Positions 54,556 through 63,934 of a stretch of 64,000 nt of DNA are shown piece by piece. Position numbers and translations under genes: made by a program. This DNA comes from Sulfurospirillum diekertiae (GTDB lineage: Bacteria; Campylobacterota; Campylobacteria; Campylobacterales; Sulfurospirillaceae), in assembly GCF_002162315.1 (NCBI RefSeq), contig NZ_CP021416.1:744001-808000 (forward strand). Direction: 5' to 3'. A model generated the notes under the pieces. It did no database searches, was not told the origin of the DNA, and saw only the letters and a list, made by a program, of their open reading frames with translations. The number at the start of each line of letters is the position of its first letter. Position 1 is the first letter of the stretch.

Positions 54556-54585
54556 AAAAAGAGCAGTAGAGAACACGAAGAGAGA

Positions 54586-55299
54586 TTACGCTAAAAGAAT
54601 ACGATACCCAACGCCTGAAATATTGTCAATGGCCTCTTTCCCTATTTTAGTACGCAGTTTATTGACAAGGCTTTTAAAGGCACTTTCGCTACCCATGTCA
54701 TCTTCCCAGAGTGTTGTTTGCAGTTCTTCTTTTGATGTCATTCTATTTTTATTTGTAATGAGCAGATCAAGTAGCTTTACCTCTTTTGCAGTAAGAGGAT
54801 GAATCTTTCCTTGCACATTGATACATCGTTGTTGATAACAGTAGACAGCGCCTGTTGTAAATGTAACATTCAGTGTCTTATATTGAACCACTTTACGAGC
54901 AGCTTCTTTAAGCGTTTTTTCTAGCATATTAAAGTCAATTGGCTTCGTAAGATAATCAACTAAAGAGAGTTTGATGGCTTCGAGCAAATAGGTTTTATCG
55001 GTATACGCCGTTAAGAGAAAAATTTGTGATTTATCATCACATTGGCGAACCCATTTTACAAAATCAATCCCACTCATCCCTGGGAGATTAATGTCGCAAA
55101 TAATAATATCGGGTTTATACTCTTGATAAATATTCATGGCTTCTTCGGCAGACTCTAAAGAAAGCACATGTTCACTAAAATAGCGCAATACTTTCGTAAT
55201 GGTCGTACGAATGGAAGTTTCATCTTCAATGTACAAAATATGTAACGATTTAAGTGTTGTTTGTAACGAAAAATCACTGTCCACATGATATGATGGCAT
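54586..55299 (-). CDS. OmpR-type response regulator
   Basis: 237 residues. An N-terminal extension of 18, then REC (HILYIEDETSIRTTITK; phospho-acceptor in IIICDINLPGMSG, about Asp68; LLTAYTD; LTKPID) and a winged-helix DNA-binding domain (about 150-235: HPLTAKEVKLLDLLITNKNRMTSKEEL in parts, VNKLRTKIGKEAIDNISGVGYRI). It follows the carboxylate carrier on the same strand, 16 nt after it; the probable partner kinase is divergent on the carrier's other side. Confidence 0.9.
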   Translation of the reverse strand: MPSYHVDSDFSLQTTLKSLHILYIEDETSIRTTITKVLRYFSEHVLSLESAEEAMNIYQEYKPDIIICDINLPGMSGIDFVKWVRQCDDKSQIFLLTAYTDKTYLLEAIKLSLVDYLTKPIDFNMLEKTLKEAARKVVQYKTLNVTFTTGAVYCYQQRCINVQGKIHPLTAKEVKLLDLLITNKNRMTSKEELQTTLWEDDMGSESAFKSLVNKLRTKIGKEAIDNISGVGYRILLA

Positions 55300-55315
55300 T
55301 CATTGCTCCTCTGTT

Positions 55316-56752
55316 TTAATAAAATCCAACCATTTTCCACCAGGCTAAACCAACAACAATAAAGATAAATTGATTGAGTAAATTAATGATAAATCCAGCA
55401 CTGTACCACTCTTTTTTACGGATATATCCTGAATCAAATAGAATAATACTTCTCGCGTGGGTATAAGGAGCAAGCGAACCATAGAGGCTACTGGAAAAGC
55501 CTAAAAGTAACGCCAAGGGGTAAATAGGAATACCGAGTTTGACGCCTACCCCTAAAAAAACAACGTACAATGCTGCCACTTGTGCAGTACCGCTAGCAAA
55601 AAAGTAATGGATATAGGTGTACAGTGCATTGAGTACCACCAAAATAATCACCCAGTGCATGGATGTCATGAAAAGTAAATTGCCACCAATCATGTCGCCA
55701 AACCATGTGGTAAAGCCTAGCTTATGTAAAAATTCTGCCATCATCAACAATGCTGAGAGCCAAATGAGAGTATCCCAGGCTGTTTTCTCTGCTTTCACAT
55801 CATCCCAACTTAGAACACCTGTGACAATAAGCGTGGAAAGACCAATGAGTGCTGTGGTTGTTGCGTGAATATTGATTTGGGCACCAAATATCCATAACCC
55901 TAAAATCCCTATAAATGTCGATCCCATGATGATCTCATCACGCGAAAGAGGCCCTCTTTTAGCAAGTTCATTTTGAGCGAAAGAATGCGCTTCGAGAGTC
56001 TCTTCTATTTGGGGTTTTAGAATAAAATAAAGTGCAATTGGGACAAAAAAGAATGAAACAAGTGCGGGAATACTTGCTGCTATAAACCAACTGCTCCAGC
56101 TTAATTGCACGCCAAAAGCACTTGCAAATTTGACAATTAAAGGGTTGGCTGCATAAGCGGTAATGAAAAGCGTTCCCGTAATGTCATTGATGTGGCTCAT
56201 ACACATAATAAGATAAGTACCCATCTTTTTGCGACTGGTATCTTGGGGGAATGATTGAAATTTATGGGCTAGAACTTTGGTAATAGGATAAATAATACCG
56301 CCTGAGCGTGCTGTACTGCTGGGTGTTGCAGGTGCTAAGATAAGATCGGCAAAAGCAAGAGCGTAGGCAAGTCCAAGGGTTCGTTTCCCAAAATAGCGAA
56401 TCATTAACAGGGCAATACGCTCTCCAAGCCCTGTTTTAATAAAGCCTTTTGCTATAAAAAAAGCAATGACGATCAACCAAATAAGATCGCTGTTAAATCC
56501 ACTTAGGGCATCAGTGACAGCTTTTTTAGCAGATACAGCTCCCGCTGCTGCACTGATAGCAAATAATGTAATACTCAAAAGTCCAATGGCTCCCATCGGC
56601 ATAACCGTAAACATAATACATGTGATGGTTGAGAGAAAAATAATTAGTGTATGCCATGAGTGTAATTCTATGGCATCGGGTCTGATAAACCATGCAATAG
56701 ATGCAATGAGTGCGATGGTAAAAAGAGGGATAATTTTGACATTATCATTCAT
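55316..56752 (-). CDS. DASS-family (CitT-like) di-/tricarboxylate transporter
   Basis: 478 residues with about 12-14 membrane segments. Motifs: VTDALSGFNSDLIWLIVIAFFIAKGFIKTGLGERIALLMI in parts, LAPATPSSTARSGGIIYPI (the CitT/TtdT nucleotide-like substrate motif region), and ALLLGFSSSLYGSLAPYTHA. This subgroup contains citrate/succinate, tartrate/succinate and 2-oxoglutarate/malate antiporters. Next to mfrAB a fumarate-succinate or malate exchange role is likely but inferred. The palindrome variant at 56761 overlaps its ribosome site. Confidence 0.9.
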   Translation of the reverse strand: MNDNVKIIPLFTIALIASIAWFIRPDAIELHSWHTLIIFLSTITCIMFTVMPMGAIGLLSITLFAISAAAGAVSAKKAVTDALSGFNSDLIWLIVIAFFIAKGFIKTGLGERIALLMIRYFGKRTLGLAYALAFADLILAPATPSSTARSGGIIYPITKVLAHKFQSFPQDTSRKKMGTYLIMCMSHINDITGTLFITAYAANPLIVKFASAFGVQLSWSSWFIAASIPALVSFFFVPIALYFILKPQIEETLEAHSFAQNELAKRGPLSRDEIIMGSTFIGILGLWIFGAQINIHATTTALIGLSTLIVTGVLSWDDVKAEKTAWDTLIWLSALLMMAEFLHKLGFTTWFGDMIGGNLLFMTSMHWVIILVVLNALYTYIHYFFASGTAQVAALYVVFLGVGVKLGIPIYPLALLLGFSSSLYGSLAPYTHARSIILFDSGYIRKKEWYSAGFIINLLNQFIFIVVGLAWWKMVGFY

Positions 56753-56760
56753 CTTTAATC

Positions 56761-56772
56761 CTTACATGTAAA
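56761..56772. repeat. Palindrome variant merged with the ribosome site of the carboxylate carrier
   Basis: On the minus strand it reads TTTACATGTAAGGATTAAAG followed by ATG: one mismatch to the dispersed palindrome, with the AAGGA Shine-Dalgarno beginning in its right arm. Confidence 0.7.
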
Positions 56773-56846
56773 ACAAGGTAATGTTATTATAAGCAAAAAA
56801 AAGTCGCTAATAAGCTTTTTTTTGTTTGTATGTTATGATAATCCAC

Positions 56847-59305
56847 ATGAAGCAATTCCCTTATCTTATTCTCATATTATGCTTAATGTCGTTGAGTTTG
56901 TATGCAGGAAATGAAGCTTTTTTTAAATAAAAAAAGAGAAAGCATACATTGATGAAAAAGATACTTTGAACGTTTATGTAGAACCTGATGTCTATTTTTA
57001 TACGTACACATACGATAATTATCTCAATGGATATGCCATCCATTATTTGAGACTGCTAGCCCGTAAATTGGATGTCAATCTTAATTTTGTTACAGATATC
57101 ACTCGCGAAGAGGCAAAGCAAAAACTTTCATCCGGTGAATTGGATGTAGCGCTGTTGCCCATTTTTGAATCCTTGGATGAAAATGCGTTTCAACTGAGCC
57201 AATTTCCGATTGGTGTTTTACAACCCGCATTGCTCATTCCTAAAATCTATCAAATATCCCCCAAATTAGAGTCTATTGAAAATTTACGCATTGTTATGCT
57301 CAGAGGCGATGCTTTTGGCGCAATCATTAAAGAAAAAAATCCTGATGCTCAGATTGAAGTTGTCGACACACTGGATCAAGCGGTCTCAAAAGTTGCACAC
57401 CAAGAGGTAGATCTTGCTATCGGTTTACATGAGCTATTTCAAACGCACTTGGAGTCGAAAAGAATTACATCTTTGCAAAGCATTCCTTTACGAAATAACG
57501 CAGATTTTCCAACACTGAAACTCTCTTTGGCAATGGCAAAAGAGAACATCCTTCTTCTTTCAATTATCAATAAAACAATGGCAGCTATTGATTATAAGGA
57601 GTTAGTATTTGCTCGCCAGCGTTTCTTCCATTCCAATGCTTTTCGACAAACAAATATTACGGCACCCCTTAGCGAAGAAGAAAAATTTTCCTTAATGGGA
57701 AAGCAAGTCCTCAATGTGTGTGTGATTCCCCATAGTTTACCGTACGGTGACATTGTTGATAATCGCTATGAAGGTATTGGGGCCGATATTGTCACACAGT
57801 TAGAGAAGAGTTTAGACACGCCAATTCAGTTGATTCCAACACATTCACGCGAAGAGTCTTTGCAAAAATTATTGAATAAAAAATGTGATTTTATAAGTCT
57901 TGATACTCCAACGAAGGATGTAGATGAAAAAATCAATTTTACATCACCTCTGTTACGCGTGCCTTTGGTCGTGCTCACCACGAATGATAGATTGTATCGA
58001 TCTGATTTTAAAGAGATTGCAGATCGCTCCTTTGTGATGATGAAAGAGCATCCGATGATCCCATCGTTGTTAGAGGCTTTTCCCTCTTTAGATGTAACGT
58101 TTGTTGATTCTGAGTTAGAGGGGTTAAAGCTGATCGAAAAAGGTCAATATTATGGCTTTATTACTTCAAATTTTACAGTTTCACATCTGTTTAAAACACA
58201 TATTGCAAACCATTTAAAAGTTTCGGCACAGCTACCGCTTGAGATGCCTTTAAGTTTTGCCGTTTTGAGCGAAAATCAACTCTTATACTCAATTTTGGAG
58301 CATACTTCCTTGGAGGTACTTCAAAATAGTATGGATACGTTGGTGAAAAAATGGGTACCTGAGCATTATCCTAAAGGGTTTGATTATCTGGTTATTTTGC
58401 AGTTAGCACTTCTTTTTATTATCTTCTCAGCGATTGCCTTTGCGCTTTATTTTGAGGTGACACTTAAAAATAGTCGCTTAGAAGAAGCCACGGAATCGCT
58501 TGATACATTAAACCATGAACTTGAATCACGCATTAAACAAGAAGTTGAAATAAGCCGTGAAAAAGATATGGTGATGTATCGTCAAAGTAGGTTTGCGAGT
58601 ATGGGTGAAATGATCGGCAATATCGCACATCAATGGCGTCAACCTCTCATGGAATTATCGGCATTGCTTATGGATTTACAAGCGGCGATTCATTTTAAAG
58701 CGAAAGTGACTGAACATGATGTTGTTGATACTATTATTGCTTCAAATCGCGTTATTCAGTTTATGTCGCATACGATTGATGATTTTAGAAACTTTTTTTC
58801 TCCTCAAAAAGATCTAAATGCTTTTTGCATTAATGAGGTTGTTGCAGAAGCTGTAAACATTATGAAAGCGACATTGCATCATCACCGAATTACCCTTGAG
58901 GTCATCACCCATGTACCTATGGCAATAGCCTATGGACTTAAAAATGAGTATGCTCAGGTGATCATCAATCTTATTTCGAATGCAAAAGATATTTTAATTG
59001 CACGTGGTGTGGAAAAGGGATGCATTACGATCGAGATTGATGAAAACACTGAATACTCAAAAGTCTCCGTGATTGACAATGCTGGCGGTATAAAGAATGA
59101 CGATTTACCAAAAATTTTTGAACCATTTTTTACCAAAGAAAAGAGCAATGGTACGGGTATTGGGCTGTTTATGTCTCGCATGATTATTGAAAACAATATG
59201 AAAGGCATTATTACTGCTGGCAATGTTGAAGGAGGTGTGGTCTTTTGTGTCACCGTGCCAAAAGCTCAAAAAATTGAGGAGGGAAGTGATGCAAAGCAAC
59301 TTTAA
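56847..59305 (+). CDS. Sensor histidine kinase with two solute-binding-like domains; frameshift after the signal peptide
   Basis: Two SBP_bac_3-like periplasmic domains in tandem (about 30-270 and 275-490 of the reconstructed protein; VYVEPDVYFYTYTYDNYLNG and LNVCVIPHSLPYGDIVDNRYEGIGAD in parts), one membrane helix (LVILQLALLFIIFSAIAFAL), a coiled coil, HisKA with ASMGEMIGNIAHQWRQPLME and HATPase (INLISNAKDIL, VIDNAGGI, GTGIGLFMS). The ATG at 56847 encodes a signal peptide (YLILILCLMSLSLYAG), but the frame stops at 56928. The body is open from 56927 in the next frame, with a TTG at 56966 as the only start. One extra A in the AAA at 56925-56927 would join the two (EAFFK then IKKEKAYIDE). Divergent from the carrier; probable partner of the OmpR regulator. 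Confidence 0.85.
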
Positions 59306-59375
59306 AGCAACTTTTTTGAGTTATACTCAACACGATTTTAATGACACAGTCTCTTTCAAAAAAGGCTCTTATCGA

Positions 59376-59387
59376 TTTACATGTAAG
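59376..59387. repeat. Palindrome variant merged with the ribosome site of the Cache-domain gene
   Basis: Reads TTTACATGTAAGGATTTTC followed by ATG at 59395: one mismatch to the dispersed palindrome, with AAGGA as ribosome site, like the copy at 56761. Confidence 0.7.
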
Positions 59388-59394
59388 GATTTTC

Positions 59395-60303
59395 ATGTCT
59401 TTAACATTTAATCAGCGCATCGCATTGACTGCCGGTATTCTACTCACCTTTTTCTTAGTGCTTTTTGGATCGGTCTCTTATTTTAAAACAGAATCTTATC
59501 TTCAAAAAGAGATTAGAGCGAAGCAAATGAGTAGGATGCAGTCACTCAAAATTGATATTAATGCATGGATGGAACCGAGTATGAGGATGGTACAAGACCT
59601 CTCTAAAGAACTTGTACTGTTTGCGCCATTTAACAAAGAAGAGGTCGTTCCTTTACTTGCACGTTCTAAAAAAGCGATCAATGCGGTGCAAGTTTATTTT
59701 GGTTTAGAAGATGGACGAATGATGTACGATACAGGTAAAGAACTGAGAAGAGATTGGTATGATCCAAGAACGAGACCGTGGTACAGTAGTGGAATCAGTG
59801 CGGATCAGCCTCTGATTGCTGATCCTTTTGTAGGATTTGCAAGCAACCAATTTACGATTGCCATTGCCTCTCCTGTGATGGTCAATGGAAAAAAACAAGG
59901 CGTCGTGGCTGCCTCTTTTTATGTCAATAAACTGTACCGTAAAATCAAAGCTATTCATGCTGAAGAGGGATATGCTTATGTGGTTGATGCTTCGGGTAAA
60001 ATACTCTTGCATCCAGATAAAGAAATGCTCAATCTCTCTTTAGCCGAACAGACAGCTGAATTTAAAAAAATGTATGATTATATGGTAAAACACAAAGAGG
60101 GTGCTTATGAAGATCATCATGAACTAATGACCTTTGGCGAACTCTATAATGGTTGGTATATTGTTGTCTCTGTTTCCAAAGACGATGCTTATGCTTTTAG
60201 TAACACAATGCTGAAGCTTTTTATCGTTATGGGGACACTGATGATAGCATTGACTGTCATGATTTTAATGAAAATGACTCAAAAGAGTCTGGAGGAGTCA
60301 TGA
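59395..60303 (+). CDS. Stand-alone dCache sensor membrane protein
   Basis: About 302 residues: N-terminal helix (LTAGILLTFFLVLFGSV), a double Cache domain (about 35-265; the typical RRDWYDPRTRPWYSSG ligand-helix motif, IAIASPVMVNGKKQGVVAASF in parts, YVVDASGKILLHPDKE), and a second helix (LFIVMGTLMIALTVMIL), then only about 12 cytoplasmic residues. It is the sensory half of a chemoreceptor or kinase with no output domain. ATG 59395 has AAGGA upstream. Downstream of the two-domain kinase, it may be a ligand-sensing partner. Confidence 0.8.
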   Translation: MSLTFNQRIALTAGILLTFFLVLFGSVSYFKTESYLQKEIRAKQMSRMQSLKIDINAWMEPSMRMVQDLSKELVLFAPFNKEEVVPLLARSKKAINAVQVYFGLEDGRMMYDTGKELRRDWYDPRTRPWYSSGISADQPLIADPFVGFASNQFTIAIASPVMVNGKKQGVVAASFYVNKLYRKIKAIHAEEGYAYVVDASGKILLHPDKEMLNLSLAEQTAEFKKMYDYMVKHKEGAYEDHHELMTFGELYNGWYIVVSVSKDDAYAFSNTMLKLFIVMGTLMIALTVMILMKMTQKSLEES

Positions 60304-60959
60304 AACGGATTATCGTATTTTACTTATTTTGTTTGAGTGTTGTGCACTGTTTTGCTTCACCCGTATCCCTTTCACAAGAGATATATGAAGAAGCAACAAG
60401 AATCTCTGAGACAATGCGTGAAACACATTATGATCACCATATTATTATTGATGAAAAGCAAGGGTATTACAGTTTAGATTGTTCGGGTTTTGTCTGTCAT
60501 ATCCTTCAAAAAAAAGCACCTATGTCTTTGAGGGTACTTCCTGTCGATAAACACCATACCCACGCACGCGCTCAAAACTTTTATGATTATTTTAAAAGTT
60601 TACAAAACGTCTCTTCTCAAAAAGAGTGGATGCCGATCTTGCGTGTCAAAGATCTTGAAGAAGGTGATATTATCGCATGGAAGTATGATCCTTCTTTGCA
60701 AAAAAAAGATACAGGCCATGTTGTGATTGTGCAACAAAAGCCTCTCTTAGAAGAGGGCAATCTTTACCGAATACGTGTGATAGACTCCTCTAAAGGAAAA
60801 CATGCCAATGACACTAGAGCCAAAGAAAACGATGGCATTGGCAGCGGTGATATGTGGTTTCGAGTTGATGAAAGTGACTATCCTATAGGGCTATATTGGT
60901 CAAGCAAAGAGAAAAAAGAGAGTCAACATCCCATTGCTATGGGACGAGCCTTAAAATAG
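60300..60959 (+). CDS. Secreted NlpC/P60-like cysteine peptidase or amidase
   Basis: 219 residues. Signal peptide (IVFYLFCLSVVHCFA), then an NlpC/P60-type core: catalytic Cys in YSLDCSGFVCHIL (about 61), LEEGDIIAWKYDP, and the probable His in KDTGHVVIVQQKP. Such enzymes cleave peptide bonds in cell-wall stems. The core is divergent and no SH3 or LysM wall-binding domain is present. It overlaps the Cache gene by 4 nt (ATGA), so they are co-expressed; the functional link is not obvious. Confidence 0.72.
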   Translation: MKRIIVFYLFCLSVVHCFASPVSLSQEIYEEATRISETMRETHYDHHIIIDEKQGYYSLDCSGFVCHILQKKAPMSLRVLPVDKHHTHARAQNFYDYFKSLQNVSSQKEWMPILRVKDLEEGDIIAWKYDPSLQKKDTGHVVIVQQKPLLEEGNLYRIRVIDSSKGKHANDTRAKENDGIGSGDMWFRVDESDYPIGLYWSSKEKKESQHPIAMGRALK

Positions 60960-61001
60960 ATACAATACAATTTGATGTCCTTTTAATCACCTTTATTGGG
61001 A

Positions 61002-61901
61002 TTATAAACTTTTGGCTATGGATAAAAATTCCTGTGCAATTTTTGATAAACGCTTATCTTTTTTATGTGCAAGTACAACGGTACGAGTGAGGAGTGGCTC
61101 ATCAAGGTTAAAAAGTGTAAGTTTATCTTTTTTATCTTCTTTAATAAATTGAGGGAGGGTAAAACAGGCGCCAATCCCTGAAGCAACGATTGAATTGGCT
61201 ATATCAAAGGTTTCTGTTTCACAAAATATATTGGGCTCAAAACCTGCTTTCTGAAATATTTTATCATAGATTGGCCGACTTCGTTGAGTACCTTTAGGTA
61301 AAATAAATTTCTCATTTTTGAGCTCACTTAATGAGATACTAGGATAGCCTTTACTTCGTTTTTTGCTTTTTTGCGCTATTGGATGTGTTGAAGGCAATGC
61401 AAGACAAGCATTTTCTTCTTTTATAACTTTATAACTTAGTTCATCTGAGTGAAGTGGCAATATAAGTGTCGCAATATCAACATCGCCATCGAGAAGCATT
61501 TTTTCTAAGTTTAGAGTAGAAAACACTTGCGTAATTTTTATATCAGCATTGGGAAATTTTTTGAAAAACATTGGTAGGGCGTCTGGGATAAAATGATATC
61601 CTGTCTGAGAAAAACCAAGTCTTAACTTACCCGTTTTAAAACCAGATATATCATGCATTTGGGTATTTAAATCATTATAAAGCTCTATGATTGAACTCGC
61701 TTTTGCAATATAAATTTCACCTGCATGGGTTAAGCTAATGGGTGTGGTACTTCTATCAAAAAGCGGTACTCCCACTTGCTTTTCCAATATATTAATGCTC
61801 TGACTTAAAGATGGCTGGGCAATTTTCAGTTTTTGAGCAGCTTTTGTGAAGCTTTTTAGTTTTGCTGCCATGACTACACATTCTATTTGCTTAAAACTCA
61901 T
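61002..61901 (-). CDS. LysR-type transcriptional regulator
   Basis: About 299 residues from ATG 61901 (AAGGGGATATACA upstream). Winged helix MSFKQIECVVMAAKLKSFTKAAQKLKIAQPSLSQSINILE in parts, and a type 2 periplasmic-binding effector domain (about 90-290). Divergent from mfrA with about 180 bp between, the classic layout for a LysR protein controlling its neighbour; the effector is unknown, fumarate or succinate being plausible. Confidence 0.9.
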   Translation of the reverse strand: MSFKQIECVVMAAKLKSFTKAAQKLKIAQPSLSQSINILEKQVGVPLFDRSTTPISLTHAGEIYIAKASSIIELYNDLNTQMHDISGFKTGKLRLGFSQTGYHFIPDALPMFFKKFPNADIKITQVFSTLNLEKMLLDGDVDIATLILPLHSDELSYKVIKEENACLALPSTHPIAQKSKKRSKGYPSISLSELKNEKFILPKGTQRSRPIYDKIFQKAGFEPNIFCETETFDIANSIVASGIGACFTLPQFIKEDKKDKLTLFNLDEPLLTRTVVLAHKKDKRLSKIAQEFLSIAKSL

Positions 61902-61930
61902 TGTATATCCCCTTAAATAGATATTTATAA

Positions 61931-62009
61931 ACACTTATAACCATAATTAAAAACCTATGAAATCATATATAAAATAGTCTTTGACTTATGTTTGTAAGTG
62001 TATTAATAT
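61931..62009. promoter_or_regulatory. lysR-mfrA divergent control region
   Basis: Inverted repeat ACACTTA (61931-61937) and TAAGTGT (61995-62001), 57 bp apart. The right arm lies between a possible mfrA -35 (TTGACT, 61981-61986) and -10 (TAATAT, 62004-62009; 17-nt spacer). Candidate operators for the divergent LysR regulator. Confidence 0.4.
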
Positions 62010-62083
62010 TTTGCTGTCATTAAATTTAAAATGTATTTAGAAAATATAATTTTAAATTTATAAAACTATTGAGAGGAAATTTT

Positions 62084-63934
62084 ATGACTGAACAGTTTAC
62101 CCGCAGAGAATTTCTGCAATCAGCCTGTATTACTATGGGTGCATTGGCAGTAAGTACAACGGGTGTTGAAAAAGCTTTTGCTGCAACTTCTGCTTCAACA
62201 CCTAATACTTCAGGAATGCCAAGTTGCGATGTTTTGATTATTGGTTCAGGTGCTGCAGGTCTTAGAGCTGCTGTTGCCGCACGTAAAAAGAACCCAAATC
62301 TTAGTGTCGTCGTTGTCAGTAAAGTGATGCCGACACGTAGTGCCACAACGATGGCAGAGGGTGGTATTAATGGTGTCATTGATTTTAGCGATGGAGATTC
62401 ATTTGAATCACATGCTAAAGATACCGTAAAAGGTGGTGACTACCTTGTGGATCAAGATACCGCAATGAAATTTGCAACCTACGCAGGTGCAGCAATTCAT
62501 GAACTTGATTACATCGGTATGCCTTTTTCACGTGATAGCAAAGGAAATGTTGCGAAACGTTTTGCGGGTGGCGCAGCCAAAAAGCGTTGTAATTATGCCG
62601 CCGATAAAACGGGACATATTTTGACACATACCTGTTTAGACGATGCGTTAAAACATGGTGTTAAGTTTTTGATGGATCATCATATGTTAGACCTTAGCAT
62701 AGAAAATGGTCACTGTGAGGGTGTTGTGCTTCGTAACATTCGTACGGGTGACATCGCTCCTGTGCGCGCAAAATCCGTCGTTTTAGCAACGGGCGGCTAT
62801 ACCCGTGTTTTTTGGAACCGAACATCCACACCTTACATCGCAACAGGCGATGGTGCGGCAGCAGCTTTAAGAGCGGGTTTAACGTTTAAAGACCCTGAGA
62901 TGCTTCAGTTTCACCCGACAGGCGTATGTCATGGTGGAACACTCATTACCGAAGCGGCACGTGGTGAAGGCGGTATCTTATTAAACAACCAAGGCGAGCG
63001 TTTTATGAAACGTTACGTTCCTAATAAAATGGAACTAGCCCCTCGTGATATCGTTTCTCGTTCTATTGAGAATGAAATTCGTGAAGGTCGTGGTTTTGGT
63101 CATGATATGGAAGCCTACGTTCTCCTTGATGTAACGCATTTAGGTCGTGAAAAAATCATGAGAGAGTTACCTCAAATTCGCCATATTGGTCTTTTATTTG
63201 AAAACATGGACTTGATTGAAAAACCAATTGCGATTCGCCCAACAGCGCACTACTCAATGGGTGGTATTGATGTGACGAGTTTGGATACCATGGCGACAAC
63301 CGCCCCTGGACTTTTTGCAGCAGGTGAAGCAGCCTGTGTTTCCATTCACGGTGCAAACCGTTTGGGAGGTAACTCCTTATGTGATGCAACTGTTACAGGA
63401 AAAATCGCAGGTATTAATGCAGCAGAGTATGCGGCAAAAGCGGATTTTGGTGCTGGCAAACGCCTTACCGACTTGACTCTAAAATGGATAAGCCACTTTA
63501 AAGAGATTACAAGCTCAAACAAAGGCAATGTCAATGACATGTATGCCCTTCGTGAAGAACTGGGTGCTGCAAACTGGTATAACATGGGAATTTTCCGTAC
63601 CGAATCAAAAATGCTTGCCCTTGCTGACAAACATGCAGAATTACAAGCACGTTATGACGCGCTTCGTATTCCAAACGCAAACCCAATATGCAATACAGCA
63701 TTTACAGAGTATGTAGAGCTTGGCAATTTACTCCTTGCATCACGTGCGGCACTCATGGGTGCTACGGCACGTAAAGAGTCACGTGGTTCGCACTTCAGAG
63801 AAGATTATTTGAAGCGCGATGATGCCAACTTCTTAAAACACTCGATGGTCACGATGGATGAGAGCGGTAAAATGCACTTAGCTTGGAAAGATGTCGTGGT
63901 AGGTCAGTTTAAAATTGAAGAGAGGAAATACTAA
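62084..63934 (+). CDS. mfrA: Methylmenaquinol:fumarate reductase flavoprotein subunit MfrA
   Basis: About 616 residues. Twin-arginine signal TRREFLQSACITMGALA (residues 6-22) sends it to the periplasm, which separates MfrA from cytoplasmic FrdA. FAD-binding CDVLIIGSGAAGLRAAVAA; MAEGGING; LQFHPTG; EAARGEGGILLNNQGERFMKR in parts with the catalytic Arg; RPTAHYSMGGIDV; GANRLGGNSL. The residue aligned with the FAD-linked histidine of E. coli FrdA (RSHT) is Ala87 (RSATTMAEGG). It reduces fumarate with electrons from methylmenaquinol. GAGAGGAAA is the ribosome site for ATG 62084. It overlaps mfrB by one base. Confidence 0.92.
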   Translation: MTEQFTRREFLQSACITMGALAVSTTGVEKAFAATSASTPNTSGMPSCDVLIIGSGAAGLRAAVAARKKNPNLSVVVVSKVMPTRSATTMAEGGINGVIDFSDGDSFESHAKDTVKGGDYLVDQDTAMKFATYAGAAIHELDYIGMPFSRDSKGNVAKRFAGGAAKKRCNYAADKTGHILTHTCLDDALKHGVKFLMDHHMLDLSIENGHCEGVVLRNIRTGDIAPVRAKSVVLATGGYTRVFWNRTSTPYIATGDGAAAALRAGLTFKDPEMLQFHPTGVCHGGTLITEAARGEGGILLNNQGERFMKRYVPNKMELAPRDIVSRSIENEIREGRGFGHDMEAYVLLDVTHLGREKIMRELPQIRHIGLLFENMDLIEKPIAIRPTAHYSMGGIDVTSLDTMATTAPGLFAAGEAACVSIHGANRLGGNSLCDATVTGKIAGINAAEYAAKADFGAGKRLTDLTLKWISHFKEITSSNKGNVNDMYALREELGAANWYNMGIFRTESKMLALADKHAELQARYDALRIPNANPICNTAFTEYVELGNLLLASRAALMGATARKESRGSHFREDYLKRDDANFLKHSMVTMDESGKMHLAWKDVVVGQFKIEERKY

